The notes below the pieces were generated by a model. That model searched no databases and was not told where the DNA came from. It worked only from the letters and a program-made list of their open reading frames with translations. Source: JBNNGK01 sp050268245 (GTDB lineage: Bacteria; Pseudomonadota; Gammaproteobacteria; Enterobacterales; Enterobacteriaceae). Taken from it: 64,000 nt of DNA. The stretch lies in assembly GCF_050268245.1 (NCBI RefSeq), contig NZ_JBNNGK010000007.1, forward strand, positions 1 through 64,000, in the 5' to 3' direction. Below are positions 1-8,515 of the stretch, in pieces. The position numbers and the translations under genes are program-made. Each line of letters begins with the position of its first letter. The stretch's first letter is position 1.

Positions 1-105
1 CGGTTGGCAATGAGTCGTTTTATTATCGAGTTCGGTGACCGCTTAGACGGTCATCTTTAATACGTTGGCAGTTACACAGAATTATGGACAGGCTCTAATA
101 CTCGC
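1..105. promoter_or_regulatory. Region upstream of micF, with micF promoter
   Basis: No gene is recognised here. A -10-like TAATACT lies at 96-102, just before the MicF 5' end, with a weak -35-like TTACAC at 72-77 (18-bp spacer). A short palindrome TGACCG-CTTAGA-CGGTCA lies at about 37-54. In E. coli micF is divergent from ompC and both are controlled by OmpR; ompC would lie to the left of this window on the minus strand, but no part of it is visible, so that neighbour is inferred. Confidence 0.4.
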
Positions 106-190
106 GCTATCATCATTATTTTCATTATTACCTTCATTATCGTAATGATAATATCTGTAGTTTACAGCCGGCCTTTTGGCCGGTTTTTTT
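106..190 (+). ncRNA. micF: MicF antisense small RNA
   Basis: The 5' end GCTATCATCATTA matches the conserved 5' end of enterobacterial MicF, the part that pairs with the ompF ribosome-binding region. An AT-rich middle follows, and the RNA ends in a strong intrinsic terminator (CCGGCC-TTTT-GGCCGG, then seven T). The predicted length, about 85 nt, is close to the E. coli RNA (93 nt). In the known family MicF is an Hfq-dependent repressor of the OmpF porin and is induced by OmpR, SoxS, MarA and Rob. Its position upstream of rcsD is the same as in E. coli, except that two protein genes lie between them here. The transcription start is inferred from the homologous end. Confidence 0.85.
168..190 (+). 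terminator. Rho-independent terminator of micF
   Basis: Six-base-pair GC stem CCGGCC / GGCCGG with a TTTT loop, followed directly by TTTTTTT. It closes MicF and isolates it from the downstream DUF4186 gene, whose 257-bp upstream region (191-447) holds no other gene that I can see. Confidence 0.85.
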
Positions 191-447
191 ATTTTTGCGT
201 GTTTCAAAAACATCTTGATAGGTAAATGCCCACTAAAAAATAGTCACCCTTAGTGATAATTTATCGCCATCTGCTTACGCACTGCTCATCTCAATAAGTG
301 TTATTTATCTTGCAACTTACTTCTATACAAACCATTAACTTTATCCACTCATACCGACCGCAACGCCGATTAAAGCAGCCACGTTCGTCCTCGCTAACGC
401 AATCTGTTATTCTTTACGTGATTCATTCCCTTGGGTAGGAAAACCGC

Positions 448-852
448 ATGACTTCCCAACTCGAAAACCAATGGCAACGGCTACAAACTTCGCCGTTCCG
501 CGCCAAGTTTCGCCTTAACGCAAAAGATCGGCTCTACCTCCATAATAAAGGCTTATCACTTATCCTCGATCACGCCCGCGATTTTATCGATCAACGCTTG
601 GCACCCGCATGGCCTAAAAACGACGGCAAACAAACGCCGATGCGCGGCCATCCCGTGTTTGTCGCCCAGCATGCCACCGCGACCTGCTGTCGCGGCTGCC
701 TTGCGAAATGGCATTCGATTGCCCCCGGAGAGGCATTGAGCGAGCCACAACGTGACTATATTGTGCAACTGATTGCCCTGTGGCTGGTGCGTAAAGCGGG
801 GGCGTCGACAGAGCAACGCGCGAATCCCTTCGACCCAGATCACGCTTTATGA
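448..852 (+). CDS. DUF4186 family protein
   Basis: 134 residues, recognised by the family core HPVFVAQHATATCCRGC at residues 68-84 (Cys80, Cys81, Cys84, His68, His75) followed by WH at 88-89. The conserved His/Cys residues suggest metal binding, but no function is known for the family and none is claimed. There is no signal peptide or membrane segment. The ATG at 448 has a purine-rich site (TAGGAAAA) about 8 nt upstream. It lies between micF and an MFS transporter gene on the same strand, 54 bp before the latter, so the two may be co-transcribed. Neither gene is between micF and rcsD in E. coli. Confidence 0.75.
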   Translation: MTSQLENQWQRLQTSPFRAKFRLNAKDRLYLHNKGLSLILDHARDFIDQRLAPAWPKNDGKQTPMRGHPVFVAQHATATCCRGCLAKWHSIAPGEALSEPQRDYIVQLIALWLVRKAGASTEQRANPFDPDHAL

Positions 853-906
853 TAAAAACAGTGCACAATTCTGGCCGAACATTCTTTAACTGATCGTAAT
901 GCCCAC

Positions 907-2061
907 ATGACATCCATTTTATGCACTGAACAGCGAAAACCTGGCCTTCCAGAACAGGTGGCTACACGTACGGTATTTTTCGTCGCGGGCCTCGCTATGG
1001 CGGCTTGGGCTCCGCTCGTTCCCTTTGCCAAGACCCGACTAAACTTGGATGACGGTTCGCTCGGCTTATTATTATTGTGTATCGGTGCCGGTTCAATGTT
1101 GGCGATGCCGTTGACCGGTTTTTTGACCGGCAAGTTTGGTTGTCGTCAGGTTATTTTGCTGGCTGGGCTACTGCTTTGTATCGATCTGCCGCTATTAGCT
1201 ATGATGGATACGACAACCAGCATGGCACTAGCGCTGCTGTTGTTTGGTGCAGCATTGGGCATGATTGACGTCGCGATGAACATTCAAGCGGTGATAGTTG
1301 AACGAGCCAGCGGCCGTGCCATGATGTCCGGTTTCCACGGATTTTTCAGCATCGGCGGCATTGCCGGTGCCGGTGGCGTCAGCGCCCTCATGTGGCTGGG
1401 GCTGAGTCCACTGGTCGCAACGCTGGTGACACTATTCGCCATTGTGCTGTTATTAGGGGTATCCGCTAACAATCTGTTGCGCGACAGCGGCGCAGAAGAA
1501 GGTGGCCCAATGTTCGTGCTGCCACGCGGTTGGGTGATGTTTATCGGCACACTGTGCTTTATTATGTTCTTAGCCGAAGGTTCCATGCTGGACTGGAGCG
1601 CGCTGTTTCTCACTACGCTGCACCATGTCGAACCTAGCCAAGCTGGGTTGGGTTACGCACTGTTTTCAATAACCATGACGCTAGGCCGCCTGAATGGGGA
1701 TAGACTGATCAACGCGCTTGGCCGCTATAAAGTTTTGCTGGCAGGTAGCCTATGTGCCGCACTGGGTTTAGCGCTTGCCATAGTCTGTAACGACGCACTG
1801 CTGGCAATGGCAGGCTTTATGCTCGTCGGTCTTGGGGCCTCTAATGTGGTGCCTATCCTGTTCAGCGCCGCAGGCAATCAACGCGACATGCCAGCCAATC
1901 TGGCCATTGCTTCCGTCACCACCGTCGGCTACGCCGGTATCCTTGCCGGGCCTGCGCTGATCGGCCTTATCGCTCAATTATCCAGCCTGACGATTGCCTT
2001 TGGTTGTGTGGCCGTGCTGCTGTTGTTAGTTGCAGCCAGCGCCAGAGCCGTAACACGCTAA
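907..2061 (+). CDS. MFS transporter, YbjJ-like
   Basis: 384 residues with about 12 hydrophobic segments, the usual size of a major facilitator superfamily carrier. The N-terminal half contains AAWAPLVPFAKTRLNLDDG and a motif-A-like loop TGFLTGKFGCRQ, similar to the YbjJ/fucose-permease-type group. The substrate cannot be told from sequence. It is an inner-membrane protein. The gene ends 20 bp before rcsD and is probably transcribed with it, which would place the rcsDB mRNA under an upstream promoter as well. The ATG at 907 has only a poor Shine-Dalgarno sequence; an out-of-frame ATG lies 8 nt upstream. Confidence 0.7.
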   Translation: MTSILCTEQRKPGLPEQVATRTVFFVAGLAMAAWAPLVPFAKTRLNLDDGSLGLLLLCIGAGSMLAMPLTGFLTGKFGCRQVILLAGLLLCIDLPLLAMMDTTTSMALALLLFGAALGMIDVAMNIQAVIVERASGRAMMSGFHGFFSIGGIAGAGGVSALMWLGLSPLVATLVTLFAIVLLLGVSANNLLRDSGAEEGGPMFVLPRGWVMFIGTLCFIMFLAEGSMLDWSALFLTTLHHVEPSQAGLGYALFSITMTLGRLNGDRLINALGRYKVLLAGSLCAALGLALAIVCNDALLAMAGFMLVGLGASNVVPILFSAAGNQRDMPANLAIASVTTVGYAGILAGPALIGLIAQLSSLTIAFGCVAVLLLLVAASARAVTR

Positions 2062-2081
2062 TTTAGGACGTATTGTCGATT

Positions 2082-4787
2082 ATGCAAACTAAACAACTGA
2101 CCATCAGTTCAAGCAATATTTCCCGCTATTTTTTAGCGTTTATCGTATTAATTGTTGTCGGCCTCGGCCTCTATGGCTACAACTATACCAATGCCTATCT
2201 GACCGAAAAAAAATATGCGTTAAACACGGTTGCCCACAGTCTGCAAAAGCGTATTGATAACTATCGTTATCTTACCGATCAGATTTACGACCGTTTCGGC
2301 AACACGCAACCTCAGCCGACCGATCCCACGTTACGAGAAACCCGCCTACGCCCAGATGTCTACTACGTGGAAAAGCCGCATAAGAAGACCGATGCGGTGA
2401 TTTTTGGTAATCATGAAAGTAATACATTGGCGATGATCGCCAACATTTCGGAATATCTAGACAGCCATTGGGGCGCAAAGACCGAAAACTACGCCATGTA
2501 TTATCTGAATGGTCAGGATAACAGTCTGAGCTTAGTGACCACACAGCCGCTCAAAGAACTGACCTCACGCTTTCGTGATAACTACCTAACCAACTCGGCG
2601 GAAGATCGTCGGGCTGAAATGCTGCAACAGGCGAATATGCTGGATGAGCGTGAAAGCTTCTCCGCACTGCGAAAACAACGGTTCCAAAATACGTATTCAT
2701 TTTCCATTCGTACCACGTTCAACCAACCTGGCCATTTAGCCACGGTTATTGCGTTTGACCTACCGTTTAACGATCTCATTCCGTTCAATATGGCACGCGC
2801 CAACTTTGTGTTGTTAGCGAATCAAGACGCGGCTCTGGACGATGATGGTGTACTCAAAGATGTCGCTAGCACCACGCACGCCACGTTATCAGGAAGCAGT
2901 CTCGAAATCAGCGCTAACCTGCCCAATGCGCCGCTGAAAGTCATGTTCCGCGTTTCCGTATTTAATTTAATCCTAGATTTACTACGCAACAATATGTGGT
3001 TGTTGGTGGTCAATCTACTGCTGCTCACGCTATCGCTCATCGGTGTTTATTTTATCCGGCACCAATATATTCAACCCAGCGAAAACCTAGCGGTAGAGTT
3101 AGATGCCGAACGCCTGTTGAATAAGGAAATCATTGCTAGCCTGCCCTCCGGTTTGTTGGTGTATAACTTTGCTCGCAACACCGTCATCGCCAGCAACAAG
3201 ATTGCCGAACACCTGTTGCCACACCTCAGTCTGCAAAAAATTGCCCATATGGCCGAACAACATCATGGTGTGATCCAGGCCACGGTGAATAATGAAGTCT
3301 ATGAAATACGTATTTTCCGCAGCCATATATCACCAGAAACCTACCTCTTTCTGCTGAACGATCAGGATAAAGAAATGGTAGTGAATAAACGTCTGCAACA
3401 GGCTCGGCGCGAATACGACAAGAATGTGCAGGCACGTAAACTGATGCTGCATAACCTCGGTATTGAGCTCAATCAACCCATTGGTCATATTCACAGTCTT
3501 GCCGATCGTCTCCGCACCCAGCCCGATCGGCAGCAACAGCAAACGTTATTGGAACAACTTGTTACTGAATCAGATTCGGTGCTGGGCTTGATCGATAACA
3601 TTACTCTGCTTACCCGCCTGGAAACGCAAGACTGGCAACCCTCCCGTCAGACGTTCTCTCCTGCGGCATTGGTCGATGAATTGCTCAAAGAAATGTTGCC
3701 CGCCATCAATCAAAAAGGGCTGACATTATTCAATCATTATCAGCTCGATATCAGTCAGAATTACATTGGCGACGCCAACGCATTGCGTAAGGTGCTGTCA
3801 TTATTGTTGCGCTACGCCATCATCAGCACCGCCTATGGCAAAATTTCGATGATGATCGATCACGAGACGGATCGCCCCGATCGCTTGGTGTTCCACATTA
3901 ACGATACCGGCGCAGGTATCTCTAACGAGGAGATCAGTAATCTAAACTATCCGTTCCTCAGCCAAACGTTGGTCGATCGCTTCGATCATGGCTCCGGTTT
4001 GACCTTCTTTTTATGTAATCAATTATGCAAAAAGCTGGGTGGCCAGTTGGATATCCGTAGCAAGGTTGATATCGGGACTCGCTACACCATTCATGTGCCA
4101 CTGGAAATTGAGCAACAGGAAGAAGAACAACAAGAGAAGTTACTGGATGGCGTTACCGCGCTGCTCGACATCACCTCGGAACAGGTTCGCGGCATCGTTA
4201 CCCACCAGCTCCAGTCCTATGGTGCCAGTTGCATCATTGCTGAAGACAGCCAGATCAAACGTGACTATGACGTTTTACTGACCGACAACCCACAACGTGC
4301 GGACGATTACACCCTGTTACTGGCCAGCGACGAAGCGGGCTGGCAACAACTCGACAAACGTTACATCCGAGTAAATTATAATCTTGCCAGCGCGATGATT
4401 GACGCCATGCTCATGCTCATCGAGCAACAAATAACCGCACTGGATCAGGCAGAAAGCCCGGACTTACTCACCAACGATGAGTTCCAACTGTATGAAAAAC
4501 AATTGAAATCAAGTGATTACTATGACCTGTTTATTGAGACAGTACCCGCCGATGTCAAAAAACTGTATACTGAGGCGGGCCATGGTGATTTTGATGCTTT
4601 ATCCCAAACCGCACACCGCTTGAAAGGGGTGTTTGCGATGTTAAATTTGCTTCCCGGCAAGCAACTGTGTGAATCGTTAGAACAGCACATCGCAGACGGT
4701 GATGCGCTTAAGATTGAGAACAACATCAGTCAGATTGATTTTTTCATCAGTAGACTGCTGCAGCAAGGTAGCCAACCACATGAATAA
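2082..4787 (+). CDS. rcsD: Phosphotransfer intermediate protein RcsD
   Basis: 901 residues from the ATG at 2082 (a TTG three codons earlier, at 2073, is closer to the AGGA at 2065-2068 and cannot be excluded). Membrane segments lie near residues 17-33 and 305-325 and flank a periplasmic domain. A degenerate histidine-kinase-like region follows, then the C-terminal HPt domain with the phospho-accepting His845 in TAHRLKG. RcsD passes phosphate from the RcsC receiver domain to RcsB. The coding end overlaps the rcsB start by 8 nt, implying translational coupling. The protein matches Yersinia/Serratia-type RcsD better at the N-terminus (MQTKQLTISSSNISRYF) than E. coli RcsD. Confidence 0.95.
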   Translation: MQTKQLTISSSNISRYFLAFIVLIVVGLGLYGYNYTNAYLTEKKYALNTVAHSLQKRIDNYRYLTDQIYDRFGNTQPQPTDPTLRETRLRPDVYYVEKPHKKTDAVIFGNHESNTLAMIANISEYLDSHWGAKTENYAMYYLNGQDNSLSLVTTQPLKELTSRFRDNYLTNSAEDRRAEMLQQANMLDERESFSALRKQRFQNTYSFSIRTTFNQPGHLATVIAFDLPFNDLIPFNMARANFVLLANQDAALDDDGVLKDVASTTHATLSGSSLEISANLPNAPLKVMFRVSVFNLILDLLRNNMWLLVVNLLLLTLSLIGVYFIRHQYIQPSENLAVELDAERLLNKEIIASLPSGLLVYNFARNTVIASNKIAEHLLPHLSLQKIAHMAEQHHGVIQATVNNEVYEIRIFRSHISPETYLFLLNDQDKEMVVNKRLQQARREYDKNVQARKLMLHNLGIELNQPIGHIHSLADRLRTQPDRQQQQTLLEQLVTESDSVLGLIDNITLLTRLETQDWQPSRQTFSPAALVDELLKEMLPAINQKGLTLFNHYQLDISQNYIGDANALRKVLSLLLRYAIISTAYGKISMMIDHETDRPDRLVFHINDTGAGISNEEISNLNYPFLSQTLVDRFDHGSGLTFFLCNQLCKKLGGQLDIRSKVDIGTRYTIHVPLEIEQQEEEQQEKLLDGVTALLDITSEQVRGIVTHQLQSYGASCIIAEDSQIKRDYDVLLTDNPQRADDYTLLLASDEAGWQQLDKRYIRVNYNLASAMIDAMLMLIEQQITALDQAESPDLLTNDEFQLYEKQLKSSDYYDLFIETVPADVKKLYTEAGHGDFDALSQTAHRLKGVFAMLNLLPGKQLCESLEQHIADGDALKIENNISQIDFFISRLLQQGSQPHE

Positions 4788-5430
4788 CCTGAACGTAATT
4801 ATTGCTGATGACCATCCTATCGTACTGTTTGGCATCCGGAAGTCACTCGAGCAAATAGAATGGGTGAATGTCGTTGGGGAGTTTGAAGACTCAACAGCAC
4901 TGATCAACAGCTTATCCAAGCTCGACGCCAACGTGCTGGTCACCGACCTCTCCATGCCCGGAGATAAATATGGCGACGGCATAACGCTGATTAAATATAT
5001 CAAGCGCCATTATCCTCAGCTTTCTATCATCGTTCTGACCATGAACAACAACCCGGCGATTCTCAGCGCCGTGTTAGATCTGGATATTGAAGGCATCGTG
5101 CTGAAACAAGGCGCGCCAACTGACCTGCCAAAGGCGTTGGCCGCTCTGCAAAAAGGCAAAAAGTTCACGCCAGAGAGCGTGTCTAAGCTGTTGGAAAAAA
5201 TCAGCGCCAGCGGTTATGGTGATAAACGTCTGTCACCAAAAGAAAGTGAAGTGCTGCGCCTGTTCGCTGAAGGCTTCTTGGTGACCGAGATCGCCAAAAA
5301 GCTGAACCGCAGTATCAAAACCATCAGCAGCCAAAAGAAATCGGCCATGATGAAGCTCGGCGTTGATAACGACATCGCCCTACTCAACTATTTGTCCTCC
5401 GTCAGCATGACGCCGTTGGACAAAGACTAG
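4780..5430 (+). CDS. rcsB: Rcs response regulator RcsB
   Basis: 216 residues, the same length as E. coli RcsB. The N-terminal receiver domain starts MNNLNVIIADDHPIVLFG, with acidic residues at 10-11 and the phospho-acceptor Asp56 in VTDLSMPG. The C-terminal LuxR-type helix-turn-helix follows from LSPKESEVLRLFAEG. RcsB controls capsule, motility and envelope-stress genes, alone or with RcsA and other partners. The start was set at the ATG at 4780 because the family begins there; an in-frame extension back to 4699 lies inside rcsD. It overlaps the rcsD stop by 8 nt and converges on rcsC. Confidence 0.97.
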   Translation: MNNLNVIIADDHPIVLFGIRKSLEQIEWVNVVGEFEDSTALINSLSKLDANVLVTDLSMPGDKYGDGITLIKYIKRHYPQLSIIVLTMNNNPAILSAVLDLDIEGIVLKQGAPTDLPKALAALQKGKKFTPESVSKLLEKISASGYGDKRLSPKESEVLRLFAEGFLVTEIAKKLNRSIKTISSQKKSAMMKLGVDNDIALLNYLSSVSMTPLDKD

Positions 5431-5441
5431 TCAACATTCCA

Positions 5442-5461
5442 CAGGGGCCAACCGGCCCCTG
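5442..5461. terminator. Hairpin between convergent rcsB and rcsC
   Basis: Perfect 8-bp stem CAGGGGCC / GGCCCCTG with an AACC loop in the 49-bp gap between the two stop codons. It is followed on the plus strand by the pyrimidine-rich TTCTATTCT, so it probably terminates rcsDB. It may also act on rcsC in the other direction. Confidence 0.7.
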
Positions 5462-5479
5462 TTCTATTCTACTTATCCG

Positions 5480-8341
5480 TTAAGCCTGCTGGTTATTTTT
5501 ACGCACCCGAGCTGAATACACCGCCAACGCATGCTCTAAGGTCTCCAAGGTAACGGGCTTCGAAAGACAGTTATCCATCCCCGCCTCAATACAGCGTTGC
5601 TTCTCTTCTGCCAGTGCGTTCGCCGTGACGCCAATAACCGGTGATGTAAAGCTCATTTGCCGCAACCGCTGCGTTAGTCGGTAACCATCCATATTTGGCA
5701 TGTTGACGTCGGTGAGAACGATATCAACCGGGTTATGATTGAGGACGCCCAACGCATCAACACCATCGTTAGCCGTGATCACCTGATAGCCAAGCGATGT
5801 CAGTTGATCGGATAACAGCCGTCGGTTAATCGGATGATCGTCCACCACTAACAAACGAATATCACTATGGCTAACCGCGCTGGTTTTCGCTGGCTGCGGC
5901 AATGGCATCAGCGACTTGGTATGATCATCGTCCCCCCCCAATAACCGATTAAGCAAGGTGAGGGTTTCGCGCGGTGTCGAGGTACTGTGCATCCAATAAC
6001 CTGGCCGCGTTTCAAACGATGGTCCAATATGCTCAATCGAGAACTGCACCTGCGCTAACACGGGTGTATTCACCTGTCGTGCATAATCACTCAGCAATAT
6101 ATCTTCTTCTGTCGTTTCTTGCCCGTGATAACGCGTTACCGTCGCCCCATAACCACTCAGGATCGCCATCAGGTAAGTTTCCAACCGCTGATTACGAATA
6201 TCCAGCCAAAGGGTTCGCCCGTGCCAGGTATCACTGGCTTGTAACATCGGGAATTGCGCACTGAACACGGGAATGCGAACCGTAAACAGACTGCCTAAAC
6301 CCGGCTCCGATTCCACAGCAATGTCACCGTCCATCATGTTGATCAGCTTTTCGCAAATCGCTAACCCTAATCCCGTACCTTGGAAGTGACGCTGCACGCC
6401 AGTACCCACCTGGAAAAATGGATCAAACAGGCGAGCTACTTCCTTCTCCGGGATGCCCACGCCGGTATCGCGTACGCTAAATTCCAGATAACCGCCGTGG
6501 GTGCGTACTTGTAAGATGATGCAGCCCGTATCGGTGAATTTAATCGCATTGTTCAACAAATTGGACAGCACTTGCTGCAAGCGCACCGGATCGCCAGAAA
6601 TGCGCTCAGGTACATTCTGCTCAATATAACAGTACAGGCCGAGACGCTTTTTCACCACCAGCGGCAAATAGTTACCGGCAATATGGGTGATCACTTCCAA
6701 ACATGAAAACTCGCGCGGCTCGATCTTTAACTGCTCAGATTCAATTTTCGAAAAATCCAGAATATCGCTGATGATTTTCAATAACAGACTGGAGGAGTTA
6801 TTCATCGCGTTAACCAGCCGTTCAACCCCTTCCGGCAAGGTTTTGGTTTGCAACAGATCAAGGTTGCCGATAATGCCATACAACGGCGTACGCAATTCGT
6901 GGCTGACGGTCGCCAGGAACATCGATTTCGACTGGCTTGCCTGTTCGGCCGCCGCCGCCATCTCTTGTAGCGACTCCTCCATCTTCACCCGCGCACTGAC
7001 ATCGACCAACACGCAAATGGCTACGTCTTCGTTACGATAGCGGGAATGCACGAAGCTGATTTGCAAGTTGTTGTTATTACTCGTCATGACATCAACAAAA
7101 TTGACCTGCTGTTCGCAAATAATACGCGTGATACGTTCGCGGTCCTCATGCGTCAGTAGGTTGATATAGTTATGTGCCAACTCATTACTCAGAATATTGG
7201 TGCCGTCGCTGATGCGCAGAATCAGGATCCCAACCGGTGCCGAAGCGACAATCTTGCGGTTGAATTGTTCGTGCTCTTCAAGCCGGAAAGCATTGTTCTC
7301 CGCAGGCAAAAACATTTTTCGCTCAAATAGCCAGGCCAAGGTAAACAAAACAATCGCTGACAACAGGTTAAGCAACACCGCATTGAGGATTAACATCTTG
7401 AAGCGCTCGGCTACGTTCTTGACCGGCAGCGCGTAAACAATACTCAGCGACGACGGCGGCAATGCTTTTTTCATGATCAAATCATGATAGCTGTCGACAT
7501 AGCCGAAATAGGCGTGTTTTTCAGGATAGTTATCAAGCACAGACGTATGCCGATCGCCATCCCCCAACCGCAGCAACGGCTGATTATTTTCATCTAATAA
7601 CATCACGCTAATCGGCAAATTACCTTGCGTGACAAAATCTTCTAATCGAATGGTTTGCTCAATCCCCAGCAACGCTTCCAGCTTGTTGCCAATATAAATG
7701 GGTGTCAGGACATACAAATAACCCACATCCTGACGCTGTTGGCTGGGCATTACCCAATAGATATTGCTGTCTTTATCCTGATTTTTGCCATTGCGGTATG
7801 TCAAAATACGCTCGTGTAATGGCTTCAACACGTTGTCACGATCGCTGACGCCGTTGCTTTTACCAAACTCGGCAATGCACAAACTATCGCCGTCGATATA
7901 AAAAACGCGGTTCAGATCGTACGCGGCAACAAAGTTATCTTTCCAATATTGAATCAAACCGCTGAGGGAATTGAGCGAACTGCGGTGGGGATTATTCAGC
8001 GCACAGTTGGATTCAGGGTACAGTGGCGAAAATTCTGGCTGTATCGTTTTACTTGGGAACACGCCGCTGAACAGCTCCAAACTACTGACCGCGCTATTCA
8101 GACGATTTTCTGCCATATATTTAATATCACGAATGATATCTGAGGAATGACGTATGTATCCCTGCGCCTGATCGAAGTTAAGATTATATTCCTGCCGCAG
8201 ATCAGATTCTTTTTGGTGTAGGATATTAAGAATGTAAAACAGGGTGAGCAGTGCACCAAGCGACCACAACATAATCGCCAGCACCCGGAAAAGGTAGCGG
8301 GAAATTTTTAACGTGGTACGGAAAGAGGCTAAATATTTCAA
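5480..8341 (-). CDS. rcsC: Hybrid sensor kinase RcsC
   Basis: 953 residues (E. coli about 949). Membrane segments lie near 18-40 and 315-340, with a periplasmic region between them. Then come a PAS-like/ABL stretch, the dimerisation domain with phospho-accepting His481 in VSHELRTPLYG, a HATPase domain (N-box NNAIKF, DTGVGIP, GTGLGL), and the C-terminal receiver with Asp878 in LTDVNMPNMDG. RcsC starts the relay RcsC-His, RcsC-Asp, RcsD-His845, RcsB-Asp56. All three phospho-residues of the relay are intact in this window. It is transcribed convergently to rcsDB, as in E. coli, and lies downstream of gyrA on the same strand. Confidence 0.96.
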   Translation of the reverse strand: MKYLASFRTTLKISRYLFRVLAIMLWSLGALLTLFYILNILHQKESDLRQEYNLNFDQAQGYIRHSSDIIRDIKYMAENRLNSAVSSLELFSGVFPSKTIQPEFSPLYPESNCALNNPHRSSLNSLSGLIQYWKDNFVAAYDLNRVFYIDGDSLCIAEFGKSNGVSDRDNVLKPLHERILTYRNGKNQDKDSNIYWVMPSQQRQDVGYLYVLTPIYIGNKLEALLGIEQTIRLEDFVTQGNLPISVMLLDENNQPLLRLGDGDRHTSVLDNYPEKHAYFGYVDSYHDLIMKKALPPSSLSIVYALPVKNVAERFKMLILNAVLLNLLSAIVLFTLAWLFERKMFLPAENNAFRLEEHEQFNRKIVASAPVGILILRISDGTNILSNELAHNYINLLTHEDRERITRIICEQQVNFVDVMTSNNNNLQISFVHSRYRNEDVAICVLVDVSARVKMEESLQEMAAAAEQASQSKSMFLATVSHELRTPLYGIIGNLDLLQTKTLPEGVERLVNAMNNSSSLLLKIISDILDFSKIESEQLKIEPREFSCLEVITHIAGNYLPLVVKKRLGLYCYIEQNVPERISGDPVRLQQVLSNLLNNAIKFTDTGCIILQVRTHGGYLEFSVRDTGVGIPEKEVARLFDPFFQVGTGVQRHFQGTGLGLAICEKLINMMDGDIAVESEPGLGSLFTVRIPVFSAQFPMLQASDTWHGRTLWLDIRNQRLETYLMAILSGYGATVTRYHGQETTEEDILLSDYARQVNTPVLAQVQFSIEHIGPSFETRPGYWMHSTSTPRETLTLLNRLLGGDDDHTKSLMPLPQPAKTSAVSHSDIRLLVVDDHPINRRLLSDQLTSLGYQVITANDGVDALGVLNHNPVDIVLTDVNMPNMDGYRLTQRLRQMSFTSPVIGVTANALAEEKQRCIEAGMDNCLSKPVTLETLEHALAVYSARVRKNNQQA

Positions 8342-8431
8342 TCTGTTACCATACGAAAGTGAGTGGTGGTAGGCGCATTTATCGCAGACTGTGCCCGGTT
8401 GTTAAGCCCGGTAAATTAAACCATATCTTTG

Positions 8432-8463
8432 AAAAAGGGCCTAGCATCGCTGCTAAGCCCTTT
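8432..8463 (-). terminator. Intrinsic terminator of gyrA
   Basis: Read on the minus strand it is a long stem, GGGCTTAGCA / TGCTAGGCCC, around a GCGA loop and followed by TTTTTC. It lies about 50 nt after the gyrA stop and about 90 nt before the rcsC start, so it separates the two leftward genes. Confidence 0.85.
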
Positions 8464-8515
8464 ACTGTTCGATGATGCAGAGCGACGGGCAACCGCCGCA
8501 CATCAAAAAACGCGA

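Noticed and set aside
10..60. 16-codon frame at the left edge ending in TAA at 58-60
   Set aside because: It could be the tail of a gene outside the window or chance; no ribosome site and no recognised C-terminus.
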